NCBI RefSeq assembly: GCF_003116095.1 | Contig: NZ_LGRA01000021.1 | Coordinates: 318,715-382,714, forward strand | Length of the DNA: 64,000 nucleotides | Direction: 5' to 3' | Source of the DNA: Azospirillum sp. TSO35-2 | GTDB taxonomy: Bacteria; Pseudomonadota; Alphaproteobacteria; Azospirillales; Azospirillaceae | In this document: positions 29,394 to 39,175 of the stretch, piece by piece | Position numbering within the stretch: the stretch's first letter is position 1 | Layout: each line of letters opens with the position of its first letter | Notes under the pieces: generated by a model | Databases searched by the model: none | Seen by the model: only the letters and a program-made list of their open reading frames with translations | Told to the model about the DNA's origin: nothing | Position numbers and translations under genes: made by a program

Positions 29394-30602
29394 TCATCGG
29401 CTGCCAACCGCCGTCGCACCGCCGGCCAGGACGCGCCCGGCGGCGTCGCGCCGGGCCTCCGCGTCGGCCTCCCGCACGGCGGCGAGATCGCGCAGCGGGC
29501 GGTGGGGCAATGCCGTCAACGTCTCCTCGACGATGCGTTCGATGTCGAGGAAGCCGATCCGGCGGTCGAGAAACGCCTGAACGGCCACCTCGTTGGCGGC
29601 ACTCAGAATAGTAGGGGCGCCACCCCCGCTTTGCAAGGCGGCGCGGGCCAGCCGCAGGGCGGGAAAGCGGACGGGATCCGGCGCCTCGAAGGTCAGGGTG
29701 GCGGCCTTGGTCAGGTCCAGCCGCTCCGTCGGGGTGGCGATGCGGGCCGGCCAGCCCAGCGCGTAGGCGATCGGCGTGCGCATGTCGGGCGTGCCGAGCT
29801 GCGCCAGCACCGAACCGTCGACATACTCGACCAGCGAATGGATGACCGACTGCGGGTGGACCAGCACGTCGATCCGGTCCTCCGGGATGGCGAACAGGAA
29901 ATGAGCCTCGATCAGCTCCAGCCCCTTGTTCATCATCGTGGCGCTGTCGACGGAAATCTTGGCGCCCATGTCCCAGGTCGGATGCGCCACCGCCTGCTCG
30001 CGCGTCGCCGTCGCCATGAAGGCGCGGTCGCGGGTGCGGAACGGGCCGCCCGACGCGGTCAGGATCAGACGCGCCACGCTGTCGATCCGGTCGAAATCAA
30101 AGACCTGATAGATCGCCGAATGTTCGCTGTCCACCGGCAGCAGCGTCGCGCCATGGGCGCGGACCTCCTCCATCATCAAGGCGCCGGCGCAGACCAGCAC
30201 CTCCTTGTTGGCGAAGGCGACGATGGCGCCGCGGCGCACCGCGGCCAGCGTCGGCTCAAGCCCGGCGGCACCGACGATGGCGGCCATCACCCAGTCGGCC
30301 GGCCGCTCCGCCGCCGCGGCGACGGCCTCCGCCCCGGCGGCGACCTCGATGCCGGTGCCGGACAGCCGGTCCTTCAACTCCGCATAGGCGGTCGGATCGG
30401 CCACCACCGCCAGACGGGCGTTGAGCCGCCGGGCCTGGTCGGCCAGCAGGACGGCGTTGCGGTTGGCGGTCAGCGCCTCAACCGGGAAACGCTCCGGATC
30501 GCGGGCGACGAGGTCCACCGTCTGGGTCCCGACCGAGCCGGTCGACCCGAGGATCGTCACGCTGCGCGGCGTGTCCGACCCCACTCCCGCCTTTACCACC
30601 AT
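29394..30602 (-). CDS. dxr: 1-deoxy-D-xylulose 5-phosphate reductoisomerase
   Basis: Dxr makes MEP, the committed step of the non-mevalonate isoprenoid pathway, and so feeds UppS in the same cluster. The 402-residue protein shows the NADPH motif GSTGSVG (19-25), the metal-site Asp/Glu in [10 protein letters not shown], and [15 protein letters not shown]. The ATG at 30602 overlaps the end of cdsA by 10 nt. The long upstream open frame is cdsA read out of frame. Confidence 0.97.
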   Translation of the reverse strand: MVVKAGVGSDTPRSVTILGSTGSVGTQTVDLVARDPERFPVEALTANRNAVLLADQARRLNARLAVVADPTAYAELKDRLSGTGIEVAAGAEAVAAAAERPADWVMAAIVGAAGLEPTLAAVRRGAIVAFANKEVLVCAGALMMEEVRAHGATLLPVDSEHSAIYQVFDFDRIDSVARLILTASGGPFRTRDRAFMATATREQAVAHPTWDMGAKISVDSATMMNKGLELIEAHFLFAIPEDRIDVLVHPQSVIHSLVEYVDGSVLAQLGTPDMRTPIAYALGWPARIATPTERLDLTKAATLTFEAPDPVRFPALRLARAALQSGGGAPTILSAANEVAVQAFLDRRIGFLDIERIVEETLTALPHRPLRDLAAVREADAEARRDAAGRVLAGGATAVGSR

Positions 30603-31495
30603 GAGAGAACCGTTCCGAGGGTCGCGTGGAACAAGGCCAGCACCGGAGCCGCGACCAGAAGCCCGTCGATGCGGTCGAGAATGCCGCCATGCCCAGGGAT
30701 GAGCTGGCCGCTGTCCTTCACGTTGTAGCGCCGTTTGACCGCCGATTCGAAGAGGTCGCCGATCTGCCCCACCACCGCGATCGCGGCGCCGACCGGCAGG
30801 GCGATGTCCGGGCGGGCCGCACCGGAGACCAGCGCCACCAACCAGCCGACCAGCGCCGCCGACAGCATGCCGCCGATCAGGCCGGCCCAGGTCTTTTTCG
30901 GGCTGATGCGCGGCGCCAGCTTCGGCCCGCCGATGCTGCGGCCGGCGGCGTAGGCGCCAATGTCGGTCGCCCAGACCGCCAGCATGGCGAACAGGAACAG
31001 CGCCAATCCGATAGTGGGCAGGTCGCGCAGCCACATCAGGCCGACGATGCCGGCCGCGACATAGACAACGCCGAAGCCCAGCAGACCGCGGTCGTTGCCG
31101 CCGCCGGCGATCGCGGTGATGACGGAAAAGGCGATGGCAAGCCCGATCGCCGCGGCGGGGCCGGCGGCGATCTGCGCCATCAAAGCAAGAAGGATGCCGA
31201 AGGTCGACATCAGCCGCGCCGGCAGCCGGCGCGCGCTGGGAACGAGGTTGCCCCACTCCGACACGGCGACCACGGCGCCGAAGGCGATCAGGGCGTGGAA
31301 GACCCAGCCGCCGGCCCAGACGGCGCCCAACACGATGGGCGCCATGACCAGGGCGGACAGCACGCGGACCTTGAGGTCGCCGGCCTTCGACGGCGCCTTG
31401 GACGCGGTTGCCGCCGGGTCGCCCGGCGGCGTCGCCTCAGCGGCTGCCGGCTGTGGTGGCGCCGAAGCGGCGTTCCCGTCGGTGGAACTCTTCAA
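30593..31495 (-). CDS. cdsA: Phosphatidate cytidylyltransferase
   Basis: CdsA makes CDP-diacylglycerol, the branch point of phospholipid synthesis, in the inner membrane. The 300-residue protein has a Pro/Ala-rich cytosolic N-terminus of about 40 residues, several transmembrane helices, and the family signature near the C-terminus ([22 protein letters not shown]). It starts at a TTG with a perfect GGAGG six bases upstream, although this places the start 59 nt inside uppS. No better in-frame start exists after the uppS stop. It overlaps dxr by 10 nt. Confidence 0.93.
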   Translation of the reverse strand: MKSSTDGNAASAPPQPAAAEATPPGDPAATASKAPSKAGDLKVRVLSALVMAPIVLGAVWAGGWVFHALIAFGAVVAVSEWGNLVPSARRLPARLMSTFGILLALMAQIAAGPAAAIGLAIAFSVITAIAGGGNDRGLLGFGVVYVAAGIVGLMWLRDLPTIGLALFLFAMLAVWATDIGAYAAGRSIGGPKLAPRISPKKTWAGLIGGMLSAALVGWLVALVSGAARPDIALPVGAAIAVVGQIGDLFESAVKRRYNVKDSGQLIPGHGGILDRIDGLLVAAPVLALFHATLGTVLSWW

Positions 31496-32177
31496 TCGCC
31501 GCCTCCAGGTCGCGCTTGGTGAAATCGGGCCAGAGGGTGTCCACGAAGACCAGCTCGGCGTAGGCCGCCTGCCACAGCAGGAAGTTGCTGATCCGCTTCT
31601 CGCCGCTGGTGCGGATGATCAGGTCGGGATCGGGGATGTCGGCGGTGTAGAGCCGCCCCGACAGCGCCGCCTCGTCGATGGCGTCGGGCGACAGCCGGCC
31701 GGCCGCCACCTCCTCGGCCAGCCGCCGGGCGGCGTGCACGATCTCCTGCCGGGAACCGTAGCTGAGCGCCACCACCAGCGTCATCACCCGGTTGCCGGCG
31801 GTCAGACCCTCGGCGTTGGCGATCAGGCGGTTGATGTCGTCGGACAGCCGGTTGCGGTCGCCGATCACCCGCAGGCGGACGCCGGCCTTGTGCAGTTCGG
31901 CCACCTCGCTGCGCAGGTAAAAGCGCAGCAGACCCATCAGGTCGCTGACCTCTTCCTCCGGCCGGCGCCAGTTTTCCGACGAGAAGCTGAAGATCGTCAG
32001 AGTGCCGATGCCAAGCTCGCGCGCCGCTTCCACGGTGCTGCGGACGGCGTCCACGCCCTTCTTGTGTCCGGCGGTGCGCGGCAGGCCACGCGCCTTGGCC
32101 CACCGCCCGTTGCCATCCATGATGATGGCGACGTGCGCAGGGGCCGTGTTGGACCGGTTGTCGTCCGCGTCGCGCAT
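31437..32177 (-). CDS. uppS: Isoprenyl transferase (undecaprenyl diphosphate synthase)
   Basis: A cis-prenyltransferase extending FPP to the C55 lipid carrier for peptidoglycan and O-antigen. The 246-residue protein shows the catalytic [10 protein letters not shown] (Asp21), FSSENW, and the C-terminal [16 protein letters not shown] and FVDTLWPDF. It starts 6 bp after frr and overlaps cdsA by 59 nt, more than usual for this cluster. Confidence 0.97.
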   Translation of the reverse strand: MRDADDNRSNTAPAHVAIIMDGNGRWAKARGLPRTAGHKKGVDAVRSTVEAARELGIGTLTIFSFSSENWRRPEEEVSDLMGLLRFYLRSEVAELHKAGVRLRVIGDRNRLSDDINRLIANAEGLTAGNRVMTLVVALSYGSRQEIVHAARRLAEEVAAGRLSPDAIDEAALSGRLYTADIPDPDLIIRTSGEKRISNFLLWQAAYAELVFVDTLWPDFTKRDLEAAIEEFHRRERRFGATTAGSR

Positions 32178-32183
32178 TCCGGA

Positions 32184-32741
32184 TCAGACCTGCATGATGT
32201 CCTTTTCTTTTTGCGCAAGCGCGTCGTCAACCAGCTTGATGTGCTGGTCGGTCAGGGTCTGCACCTTGTCCGACAGGCCCTTGAGCTCGTCCTGGGTGAT
32301 CTCGCTGGCCTTCTCGGCGCGCTTCAGCCCGTCCATGCCGTCACGACGGATGTTGCGGACGGCGATGCGGGCCTGCTCGGCGTACTTGTGGGCGACCTTC
32401 GCCAGCTCGGCGCGGCGCTCCTGCGTCAGGTCCGGCAGCGGCACGCGGATGACCTGACCCTCGGTCTGAGGATTGAGGCCCAAGCCGCTGTCACGAATGG
32501 CCTTTTCGACCGCCTTGGACATGCCGCGGTCCCACACCTGCACGGTGATCAGGCGCGGCTCCGGAACGGACACCGTCGCGACCTCCTTCAGGTGCATGCG
32601 GTTGCCGTAGGCCTCGACGGTCACCGGCTCCAGCAGGCTGGACGAGGCGCGGCCGGTGCGCAGGCCGGTCAGTTCCTTGCGAAACGATTCGAGCGCGCCT
32701 TCCATGCGGCGCTTCAGATCCGATAGGTCGGGCGCAGCCAC
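32184..32741 (-). CDS. frr: Ribosome recycling factor
   Basis: RRF splits post-termination ribosomes together with EF-G. Its 185-residue length and segments are canonical: MEGALESFRKELTGLRTGRAS, the hinge VPEPRLITVQ, and IRVPLPDLTQERRAELAK. It lies 4 bp after pyrH and 6 bp before uppS, in the conserved rpsB-tsf-pyrH-frr order. Confidence 0.98.
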   Translation of the reverse strand: MAAPDLSDLKRRMEGALESFRKELTGLRTGRASSSLLEPVTVEAYGNRMHLKEVATVSVPEPRLITVQVWDRGMSKAVEKAIRDSGLGLNPQTEGQVIRVPLPDLTQERRAELAKVAHKYAEQARIAVRNIRRDGMDGLKRAEKASEITQDELKGLSDKVQTLTDQHIKLVDDALAQKEKDIMQV

Positions 32742-32745
32742 GGGC

Positions 32746-33501
32746 CTACTCCCTTTCTTCCGTTATGATGGTGTGCTTGCCACGGCCCTGCATCACTTCG
32801 GCGAAGGCGCCGGGCGTGTGGATCGAGAAGACCAGGATGGGAATGTGGTTCTCGCGCGCAAGCGCGATCGCCGACGCGTCCATCACCTGAAGGTCCTTGG
32901 TCAGGACGTCCATGTAGCTGAGACGGTCGTAGTGGGTGGCCGTCGGATCCTTCTTCGGATCGGCGGTGTAGACGCCGTCGACCTGCGTCCCCTTCAGCAG
33001 ACCGTCACACCCCATTTCCGAGGCGCGCAGCGCCGCGGCGGTGTCGGTGGTGAAGAAGGGGTTGCCGGTGCCGGCGGCGAAGATCACCACCCGGCCCTTT
33101 TCCATGTGACGGACGGCGCGGCGCCGGATGTAGGGCTCGCACACCGACGACATGGGGATGGCCGACTGCACGCGGGTGATGACGCCCATCCGCTCCAGAG
33201 CGCTCTGCATCGACAGGGCGTTCATCACGGTGGCGAGCATGCCGATGTAGTCGGCCGACGCGCGTTCCATGCCGCCCGCCGCACCCTTCACACCCCGGAA
33301 GATGTTCCCCCCGCCGATGACCAGACTGACCTGGACGCCGAGGCCGATCACCGTCTTCACCTCGTTGGCGATCCGGTTGACCATCTCGGGGTCGAGGCCG
33401 TAGTCGCGCTGACCCATCAGCGCCTCGCCCGACACCTTGAGAAGGACCCGCTTGTAGCGGGTCTCCCCGACCGGTGCTGTGGTCCCGGTGGTCTCGGCCA
33501 T
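32746..33501 (-). CDS. pyrH: UMP kinase
   Basis: PyrH phosphorylates UMP to UDP as a hexamer, usually activated by GTP and inhibited by UTP. The 251-residue protein of the amino-acid kinase fold shows [41 protein letters not shown] and [11 protein letters not shown]. It lies between tsf and frr. Confidence 0.98.
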   Translation of the reverse strand: MAETTGTTAPVGETRYKRVLLKVSGEALMGQRDYGLDPEMVNRIANEVKTVIGLGVQVSLVIGGGNIFRGVKGAAGGMERASADYIGMLATVMNALSMQSALERMGVITRVQSAIPMSSVCEPYIRRRAVRHMEKGRVVIFAAGTGNPFFTTDTAAALRASEMGCDGLLKGTQVDGVYTADPKKDPTATHYDRLSYMDVLTKDLQVMDASAIALARENHIPILVFSIHTPGAFAEVMQGRGKHTIITEERE

Positions 33502-33551
33502 GGGGGGAACGCTCCCTTGCTGTTTCGGAATGCGGTGGTCGGCGCGGACCG

Positions 33552-34484
33552 TCAGGCCTGGCCGCCGGCGGCGGCGGCGACTTCGGCGGCGAAGTCGGAC
33601 TGGGCCTTCTCGATGCCCTCGCCCAGGGCGAAGCGGGCGAAGGCCGTGACCTTGACCGGGGCGCCGATGTCCTTGGCGGCGTTCTCGACCACCTTGCGGA
33701 CCTTGGTCTCGCCGTCGATCACGTAGGTCTGCTCGAGCAGGCAGACTTCCTCGTAGAACTTGCGGACGCGGCCTTCGACCATCTTCTCGATGATGGCTTC
33801 CGGCTTGCCCGAGGCGCGGGCCTGTTCGGCCAGCACGCTGCGCTCACGCTCCAGCGACGAGCTGTCGACGTCGGCGATGTCCAGGGCGTCCGGACGGGCG
33901 GCGGCGATGTGCATGGCGACCTGCTTGCCCAGATCGGCCAGCTTGGCGGTGTCGCCGGTCGACTCCAGCGCGACCAGCACGCCGATCTTGCCCAGGCCCG
34001 GCGCGATGGCCGAGTGGACGTAGCTGACCACCACGCCGGCCGAGACCGACAGGGTGACGGCGCGGCGCAGGTTCATGTTCTCGCCGACGGTGGCGATCAG
34101 GCTGGTCAGCTCGTCCTGCGCGGTGTGCGCGGTGCCCGGATAGGCGGCGGCCTTCAGGGCCTCCACGTCGCCGGCGCTGGTCAGGGCCAGTTCGGCGCAG
34201 GTGGCGGCGAAAGCCTGGAACTTGTCGTTGCGGGCGACGAAGTCGGTCTCGGCGTTCACCTCGACGACGGCACCCTTGGTGCCGGCGGTGGCGACGGCGA
34301 CCAGGCCTTCGGCGGCGACGCGGCCCGACTTCTTGGCGGCGGCGGCAAGGCCCTTCTTGCGCAGCCAGTCGACGGCGCCCTCAAGGTCGCCCTGCGTCTC
34401 GTTCAGCGCCTTCTTGCAGTCCATCATGCCCGCGCCGGTCTTCTCGCGCAGTTCCTTGACGAGCGAGGCGGTAATCTCGGCCAT
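33552..34484 (-). CDS. tsf: Translation elongation factor Ts
   Basis: EF-Ts regenerates EF-Tu-GTP. The 310-residue protein has the N-terminal UBA-like domain with [19 protein letters not shown] and the core [10 protein letters not shown]. The start is ATG 34484. A strong terminator stands between it and rpsB, so expression depends on readthrough or its own promoter in the 77 bp that follow the terminator (34485-34561). Confidence 0.98.
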   Translation of the reverse strand: MAEITASLVKELREKTGAGMMDCKKALNETQGDLEGAVDWLRKKGLAAAAKKSGRVAAEGLVAVATAGTKGAVVEVNAETDFVARNDKFQAFAATCAELALTSAGDVEALKAAAYPGTAHTAQDELTSLIATVGENMNLRRAVTLSVSAGVVVSYVHSAIAPGLGKIGVLVALESTGDTAKLADLGKQVAMHIAAARPDALDIADVDSSSLERERSVLAEQARASGKPEAIIEKMVEGRVRKFYEEVCLLEQTYVIDGETKVRKVVENAAKDIGAPVKVTAFARFALGEGIEKAQSDFAAEVAAAAGGQA

Positions 34485-34561
34485 GTTGCGCCCTCTTCTT
34501 TCCAAGCGATCCGGCAGGCGGATCGGATTGAGTCACAAAGTCAAAACGGGTGGCAACCCAT

Positions 34562-34602
34562 AAAAAAGGCAGCCGGGCCATAGGTCATAAGGCCCGGCTG
34601 CC
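34562..34602 (-). terminator. Strong terminator/attenuator between rpsB and tsf
   Basis: On the minus strand, GGCAGCCGGGCC and GGCCCGGCTGCC form a perfect 12-bp stem around an 11-nt loop, followed by six T. It begins 16 nt after the rpsB stop. E. coli also has an attenuator between these two genes. Confidence 0.88.
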
Positions 34603-34617
34603 CTTCAACCGTCAGGG

Positions 34618-35403
34618 TCAGGCCTGAGCGGCGGGCTCGGCAGCGACCTCTTCTTCCGGCAGCTGCTCGGCCGGAGCGTCCTCGGCGGAACCGACGTCGA
34701 TGCCGGCGGCGCTCATCTCGGCCTGCAGGCCGTCAAGCACGGCGCCGACCGTCAGGTCGCAGTACATCTCGATGGCGCGCAGGGCGTCGTCGTTGCCCGG
34801 GATCGGGAAGGCCACGCCGTCCGGATCGGAGTTGCTGTCGAGGACCGCGATGACCGGGATGCCCAGCTTGTTGGCTTCCTTGACCGCGATCGACTCCTTG
34901 TTGGTGTCGATGATGAAGATGACGTCCGGCAGGCCGCCCATCTCCTTGATGCCGCCCAGCGCGCGCTCCAGCTTGTCGCGCTCGCGCGTCAGCTCCAGGA
35001 CTTCGCGCTTGGTCAGGCCCGAGGTGTCGGCGCCCAGGCGCTCTTCCATCTCGCGCAGGCGCTTGATCGACTGGGAGATCGTCTTCCAGTTGGTCAGCAT
35101 GCCGCCGAGCCAGCGGTGGTTGACGTAGTACTGGCCGCACTTGGCGGCGGCCTCGGCGATGCGCTCCTGGGCCTGGCGCTTGGTGCCGACGAACAGGACG
35201 CGGCCACCGCCGGCGACGACGTCACGCACGGCCTGGAGGGCGCGGTGCAGCATCGGGACGGTCTGTTCCAGATCGATGATGTGCACGCCGTTGCGCACGC
35301 CGAAGATGTACTGGTTCATCTTCGGGTTCCAGCGGCGGGTGTGGTGACCGAAGTGGACACCGGCCTCGAGCAGCTGGCGCATGGTGAAGGTGGGCATGGT
35401 CAT
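34618..35403 (-). CDS. rpsB: 30S ribosomal protein S2
   Basis: S2 binds the small subunit between head and body. The 261-residue protein opens with [20 protein letters not shown], has the usual core ([24 protein letters not shown]), and carries an acidic Ala/Glu-rich tail after about residue 235. The start is ATG 35403 or ATG 35397 two codons later. A predicted promoter is 140 bp upstream and a hairpin of A/T-rich arms lies at the start codon, suggesting a regulated leader. Confidence 0.96.
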   Translation of the reverse strand: MTMPTFTMRQLLEAGVHFGHHTRRWNPKMNQYIFGVRNGVHIIDLEQTVPMLHRALQAVRDVVAGGGRVLFVGTKRQAQERIAEAAAKCGQYYVNHRWLGGMLTNWKTISQSIKRLREMEERLGADTSGLTKREVLELTRERDKLERALGGIKEMGGLPDVIFIIDTNKESIAVKEANKLGIPVIAVLDSNSDPDGVAFPIPGNDDALRAIEMYCDLTVGAVLDGLQAEMSAAGIDVGSAEDAPAEQLPEEEVAAEPAAQA

Positions 35404-35405
35404 GT

Positions 35406-35424
35406 GGAAAAAATCCCTTTTTCC
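35406..35424 (-). promoter_or_regulatory. Hairpin at the rpsB ribosome binding site
   Basis: GGAAAAA and TTTTTCC pair around 5 nt, ending 2 nt before the rpsB ATG. The structure would hide the likely AAAAAGGGA ribosome binding site. It may be part of an S2 autoregulatory leader; this is inference. Confidence 0.45.
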
Positions 35425-35544
35425 GGTTGCTCCGCCGCGGGCATTGTCGACAGCGCATGAGAACCATGGCTGACGACACCGGATCGGGCCATCGGGGTAA
35501 AGCCGAGGGTCCGCCAGCCCGCGTGAGGTTTTGACGACGGCGCT

Positions 35545-35573
35545 TACATAGCCCCGCGCACCTGGGTTGACAA
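35545..35573 (-). promoter_or_regulatory. Predicted sigma-70 promoter of rpsB
   Basis: Read on the minus strand: TTGTCA (35573-35568), 17 bp, then TATGTA (35550-35545). It directly abuts the aspS terminator and would give a leader of about 135 nt. Confidence 0.6.
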
Positions 35574-35615
35574 GGAAAAAGGCCACGCAGGGCGCGCCCC
35601 GCATGGCCTTTTTCC
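35574..35615. terminator. Bidirectional terminator after aspS
   Basis: GGAAAAAGGCC and GGCCTTTTTCC form 11 perfect outer pairs, and the stem continues inward with two mismatches to a tiny loop. The A and T runs flank the stem on both sides, so it can stop transcription in either direction. It lies 28 bp past the aspS stop. Confidence 0.85.
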
Positions 35616-35643
35616 CAAAGCACAAATGGCCGGCGACGACCCG

Positions 35644-37461
35644 TTACGCCTGCGGCGCGGCGACCTTCGGCTTCGGCAGGTCGAGCTTCAGGTGCAACTC
35701 GCGCAGGCGGGCGGTATCGACCGAGGCGGGGGCCTGCATCAGGAGGTCTTCGGCCCGCTGGTTCAGCGGGAAGGCGATGACCTCGCGGATGTTCGGCTCG
35801 TCGGCCAGCAGCATGACGATGCGGTCGATGCCGGGGGCCGAGCCGCCGTGCGGCGGGGCGCCCAGCTTGAAGGCACTCAGCATGCCGCCAAATCGGGCTT
35901 CCAGCTCTTCCGGCGGGTAGCCGGCGAGCGCGAAGGCCTTGTACATCACCTCCGGCAGATGGTTGCGGATGGCGCCGGACGACAGCTCCACACCGTTGCA
36001 GACGATGTCGTACTGGTAGGCCTTGATGTCGAGCGGGTTCATCTCCTCCAGCGCCTTCAGGCCGCCCTGCGGCATGGAGAAGGGGTTGTGGCTGAAGATG
36101 ACCTTGTTGGTCTCCTCGTCCAGCTCGTACATCGGGAAGTCGACGATCCAGCAGAAGCGGAAGGCGTTCTTCTCGATCAGGTCCAGCTCCTCGCCGATGC
36201 GGGTGCGGGCGAGACCGGCCAGCTTGGCCGCCGGGCCGGGCTGGTCGCAGACGAAGAAGACCGCGTCGCCGTCCTCGAGACCCACCAACTCGCGCAGCGC
36301 CGCCTGGGCGGCCTCCGGCACGAACTTGGCGATCGGGCCCTTGCCGCCGCCGGCCTCCATGATGATGTAGCCGAGGCCGGGGGCGCCGAGCCCGCGGGCC
36401 CAGTCGTTCAGCTTGTCGAAGAAGCTGCGCGGGCGGTCCGACACCTTCGGCGCGCGGATGGCGCGGACGACGCCGCCCTTCTCCACCGTCTGCTTGAAGG
36501 CGCGGAACTCGACGTCGTCGCGCTTGAACACCGCGGTGACGTCGGTGATGACCAGCGGGTTGCGCAGGTCCGGCTTGTCGTTGCCGTACTTCAGCATCGA
36601 CTCGGCGAAGCTGATGCGGCGGAACGGCGGCTTGTCGATCACCGGCACCGATTCGCGGCGGAAGCCGCCGAACTCGTCGAACAGGCCGAACAGCACCGGC
36701 TCGATCGCGGCGAACACGTCCTCCTGGGTGACGAAGGACATCTCGAAGTCGAGCTGGTAGAACTCGCCCGGGCTGCGGTCGGCGCGGGCGTCCTCGTCGC
36801 GGAAGCAGGGGGCGATCTGGAAGTAACGGTCGAAGCCGGCGACCATCAGCAGCTGCTTGAACTGCTGCGGCGCCTGCGGCAGCGCGTAGAACTTGCCCGG
36901 ATGGTTGCGGCTGGGCACCAGGTAGTCGCGCGCGCCTTCCGGCGACGAGGCGGTCAGGATCGGCGTCTGGAACTCGGTGAAGCCCTGGTCGATCATCCGG
37001 CGGCGCGCCGACGCGATGACGCGCGAGCGCAGCAGGATGTTCTCGTGGATGCGCTCGCGGCGCAGGTCGAGGAAGCGGTAGCGCAGGCGCACGTCTTCGC
37101 CGGCGTCGGTGTCCTGGTTGACCTGCAGCGGAACCTGCTCCGCCTCGCCCTCGACCGTCATCTCCTGGATCTGGAGTTCGATCCGGCCGGTCGGCAGCTT
37201 GTCGTTGATGGTCTCGGCCGAGCGCTTCACCACCTTGCCGGTGACGGTGATGACCGATTCCAGCTTCAGCCGGTTGGCGACCTCGAAGGCCGGGTTGGAC
37301 GTATCGACCACGCACTGCGTCAGGCCGTAATGGTCGCGCAGGTCGATGAACAGCAGCTGTCCATGGTCGCGCTTGCGGTTCATCCAGCCCGACAGACGGA
37401 CGGTCTCACCGGCATTCTCTTCACGAAGCTGGCCGCAGGTGTGCGTGCGGTAGGGGTGCAT
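35644..37461 (-). CDS. aspS: Aspartyl-tRNA synthetase, probably non-discriminating
   Basis: Class II synthetase of 605 residues: N-terminal OB-fold anticodon-binding domain ([21 protein letters not shown]), catalytic core with [21 protein letters not shown] (motif 2), an inserted GAD domain, and motif 3 in [13 protein letters not shown]. Residue 33 is His in RDHG. In the Pseudomonas enzyme a His at the matching position marks the non-discriminating form that also charges tRNA-Asn for later amidation; discriminating enzymes carry Leu. The start is ATG 37461. It is a separate unit between terminators and is divergent from rnd. Confidence 0.95.
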   Translation of the reverse strand: MHPYRTHTCGQLREENAGETVRLSGWMNRKRDHGQLLFIDLRDHYGLTQCVVDTSNPAFEVANRLKLESVITVTGKVVKRSAETINDKLPTGRIELQIQEMTVEGEAEQVPLQVNQDTDAGEDVRLRYRFLDLRRERIHENILLRSRVIASARRRMIDQGFTEFQTPILTASSPEGARDYLVPSRNHPGKFYALPQAPQQFKQLLMVAGFDRYFQIAPCFRDEDARADRSPGEFYQLDFEMSFVTQEDVFAAIEPVLFGLFDEFGGFRRESVPVIDKPPFRRISFAESMLKYGNDKPDLRNPLVITDVTAVFKRDDVEFRAFKQTVEKGGVVRAIRAPKVSDRPRSFFDKLNDWARGLGAPGLGYIIMEAGGGKGPIAKFVPEAAQAALRELVGLEDGDAVFFVCDQPGPAAKLAGLARTRIGEELDLIEKNAFRFCWIVDFPMYELDEETNKVIFSHNPFSMPQGGLKALEEMNPLDIKAYQYDIVCNGVELSSGAIRNHLPEVMYKAFALAGYPPEELEARFGGMLSAFKLGAPPHGGSAPGIDRIVMLLADEPNIREVIAFPLNQRAEDLLMQAPASVDTARLRELHLKLDLPKPKVAAPQA

Positions 37462-37698
37462 GGGTCGAAACACCTTGAAAAGGTCGGATTCCGGCGGAAA
37501 AAGCGGTCCGACACACCACACCGGACGCGCCCGAAAGTCAAGCTGCCATCCGGCCGCCATCCGGCGGAACGGCCAGCCCCCGGGGCGCCGATGGTCGCAT
37601 CGCGGTGCCGGCCACCCCGGCAGCCCCCGCCGCCGCGCGCGTCGGCTCCGCGTTTCGGCGGACTTTCACGCGCCCGCACGGTCGTGTATGAAGCAACC

Positions 37699-38889
37699 AT
37701 GACGCTCATCACGACAAACGACGCCCTCCAGGCCTTCTGCCAGTCGCTGGCCGGGGTGGACTACATCACGGTCGACACCGAGTTCCTGCGGGAAAAGACC
37801 TATTGGCCCCAGCTCTGCCTCGTGCAGATCGGGGCGCCCGACGGCGCGGTCGCCATCGACCCGCTGGCCGAGGGCATCGACCTGGCACCGCTGTTCGCGG
37901 TGATGAGCGACCCATCGATCCTCAAGGTCTTCCACGCCGCCCGCCAGGACGTCGAGATCTTCTGGCACCTGTCCGGCCAGATCCCCACCCCGCTGTTCGA
38001 CACCCAGGTCGCGGCGATGGTCTGCGGCTTCGGTGAAAGCGTCGGCTACGAGACGCTGGTGACCAAGCTGGCCGGCGCGCGCATCGACAAGTCGAGCCGC
38101 TTCACCGACTGGTCGCACCGGCCGCTGACCGAGCGGCAACTGACCTACGCGCTGTCCGACGTCATCCACCTGCGCCCGGCCTATGAGAAGCTGAAGCGCC
38201 GCCTCGCCCGCACCGGCCGGTCGCACTGGCTGGAGGAGGAGATGGCGATCCTGACCGACCCGCGCACCTATCAGGTCGATCCGGACAGCTCGTGGCTGCG
38301 GTTGAAGGTGCGCACCAACAAGCCGCGCTTCATGGTCATCCTCAAGGAGCTGGCGGCGTGGCGCGAGCGCGAGGCGCAACGCCGCGACCTGCCGCGCTCC
38401 CGCGTGCTGCGGGACGAGGCGCTGCTGGAGATCGCCGCCCACGCCCCCACCAGCGTCGACGACCTCGCCCGCACCCGCGGCATGGGCCGCGGCTTTGCCG
38501 AGGGACGGCAGGGCGCGGATGTCCTGGCCGCGGTGCAGGCCGGGCTGGACCTGCCCGACAGCGCCCTGCCCCGCGTCGAGCCGCGCGACGAACCGCCGCC
38601 CGGCCTGCAGCCGATCGTCGAGCTGCTGCGCGTCCTGTTGAAGATGAAGTGCGACGAGAACAACGTCGCGGCAAAGCTGGTGGCATCCTCGGCCGATCTG
38701 GAAGCGCTTGCGGCTGACGACCAAGCCGTAATTCCGGCGATGCAGGGCTGGCGGCGCGAGTTGTTTGGCAACGACGCGCTGGCGCTGAAGCACGGGAAGA
38801 TCGGCTTGGCGGTCATCGAACGCCGCGTCCGCATGGTCCCGGCGGCCGAACCCCTCCCGTCGGCACCACCGGCCGAAACGGAACCTTGA
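37699..38889 (+). CDS. rnd: Ribonuclease D
   Basis: A 3'-5' exoribonuclease acting in tRNA 3' maturation and RNA quality control. The DEDDy catalytic residues are visible: Asp26 and Glu28 (TVDTEF), Asp84 (HAARQDVEI), and Tyr150/Asp154 (YALSD). One HRDC domain follows, about residues 215-295 (ILKELAAWREREAQRRDLPR), and a less conserved C-terminal part to 396. The start is ATG 37699; the frame upstream runs through the antisense of aspS and is not coding. Confidence 0.95.
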   Translation: MTLITTNDALQAFCQSLAGVDYITVDTEFLREKTYWPQLCLVQIGAPDGAVAIDPLAEGIDLAPLFAVMSDPSILKVFHAARQDVEIFWHLSGQIPTPLFDTQVAAMVCGFGESVGYETLVTKLAGARIDKSSRFTDWSHRPLTERQLTYALSDVIHLRPAYEKLKRRLARTGRSHWLEEEMAILTDPRTYQVDPDSSWLRLKVRTNKPRFMVILKELAAWREREAQRRDLPRSRVLRDEALLEIAAHAPTSVDDLARTRGMGRGFAEGRQGADVLAAVQAGLDLPDSALPRVEPRDEPPPGLQPIVELLRVLLKMKCDENNVAAKLVASSADLEALAADDQAVIPAMQGWRRELFGNDALALKHGKIGLAVIERRVRMVPAAEPLPSAPPAETEP

Positions 38890-38966
38890 CCTTTTCGCAT
38901 GGCGTCGGTTCGATGATCAAGGCGACCGGATGACCGACGGGGTGCCGATGCGCCCGGTTGACGGTC

Positions 38967-38981
38967 TTAAGGGCTTTTTAA
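38967..38981 (+). promoter_or_regulatory. CtrA-type binding site
   Basis: TTAA-GGGCTTT-TTAA matches the full CtrA consensus TTAA-N7-TTAA. It is 195 bp upstream of the degenerate EAL gene. A TTGACG lies just before it (38958-38963) and another TTAA at 38994-38997. The rest of the 286-bp gap (38890-39175) holds no gene I can support. Confidence 0.6.
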
Positions 38982-39175
38982 AGAAAGTTACGGTTAATGT
39001 AAGTTCGGCTGCGTAGGATCGCGTTGGGAACGATCGATTCCGATACGGTTCCTGCGTCCAGCCGGACCGTGGATGTCGGACGGGTATGATCCGGGGCCAC
39101 GGGAAAGAGCCGCAAAAGCGGCCGGTCATACAGGTGGTGGACAGGCGTGACGCTTGTTGTGGGAGTGAACGACTG

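Noticed and set aside
35626-37698. Plus-strand frame upstream of rnd, antisense to aspS
   Set aside because: Ribonuclease D begins at ATG 37699; everything upstream is shadow of the synthetase gene.
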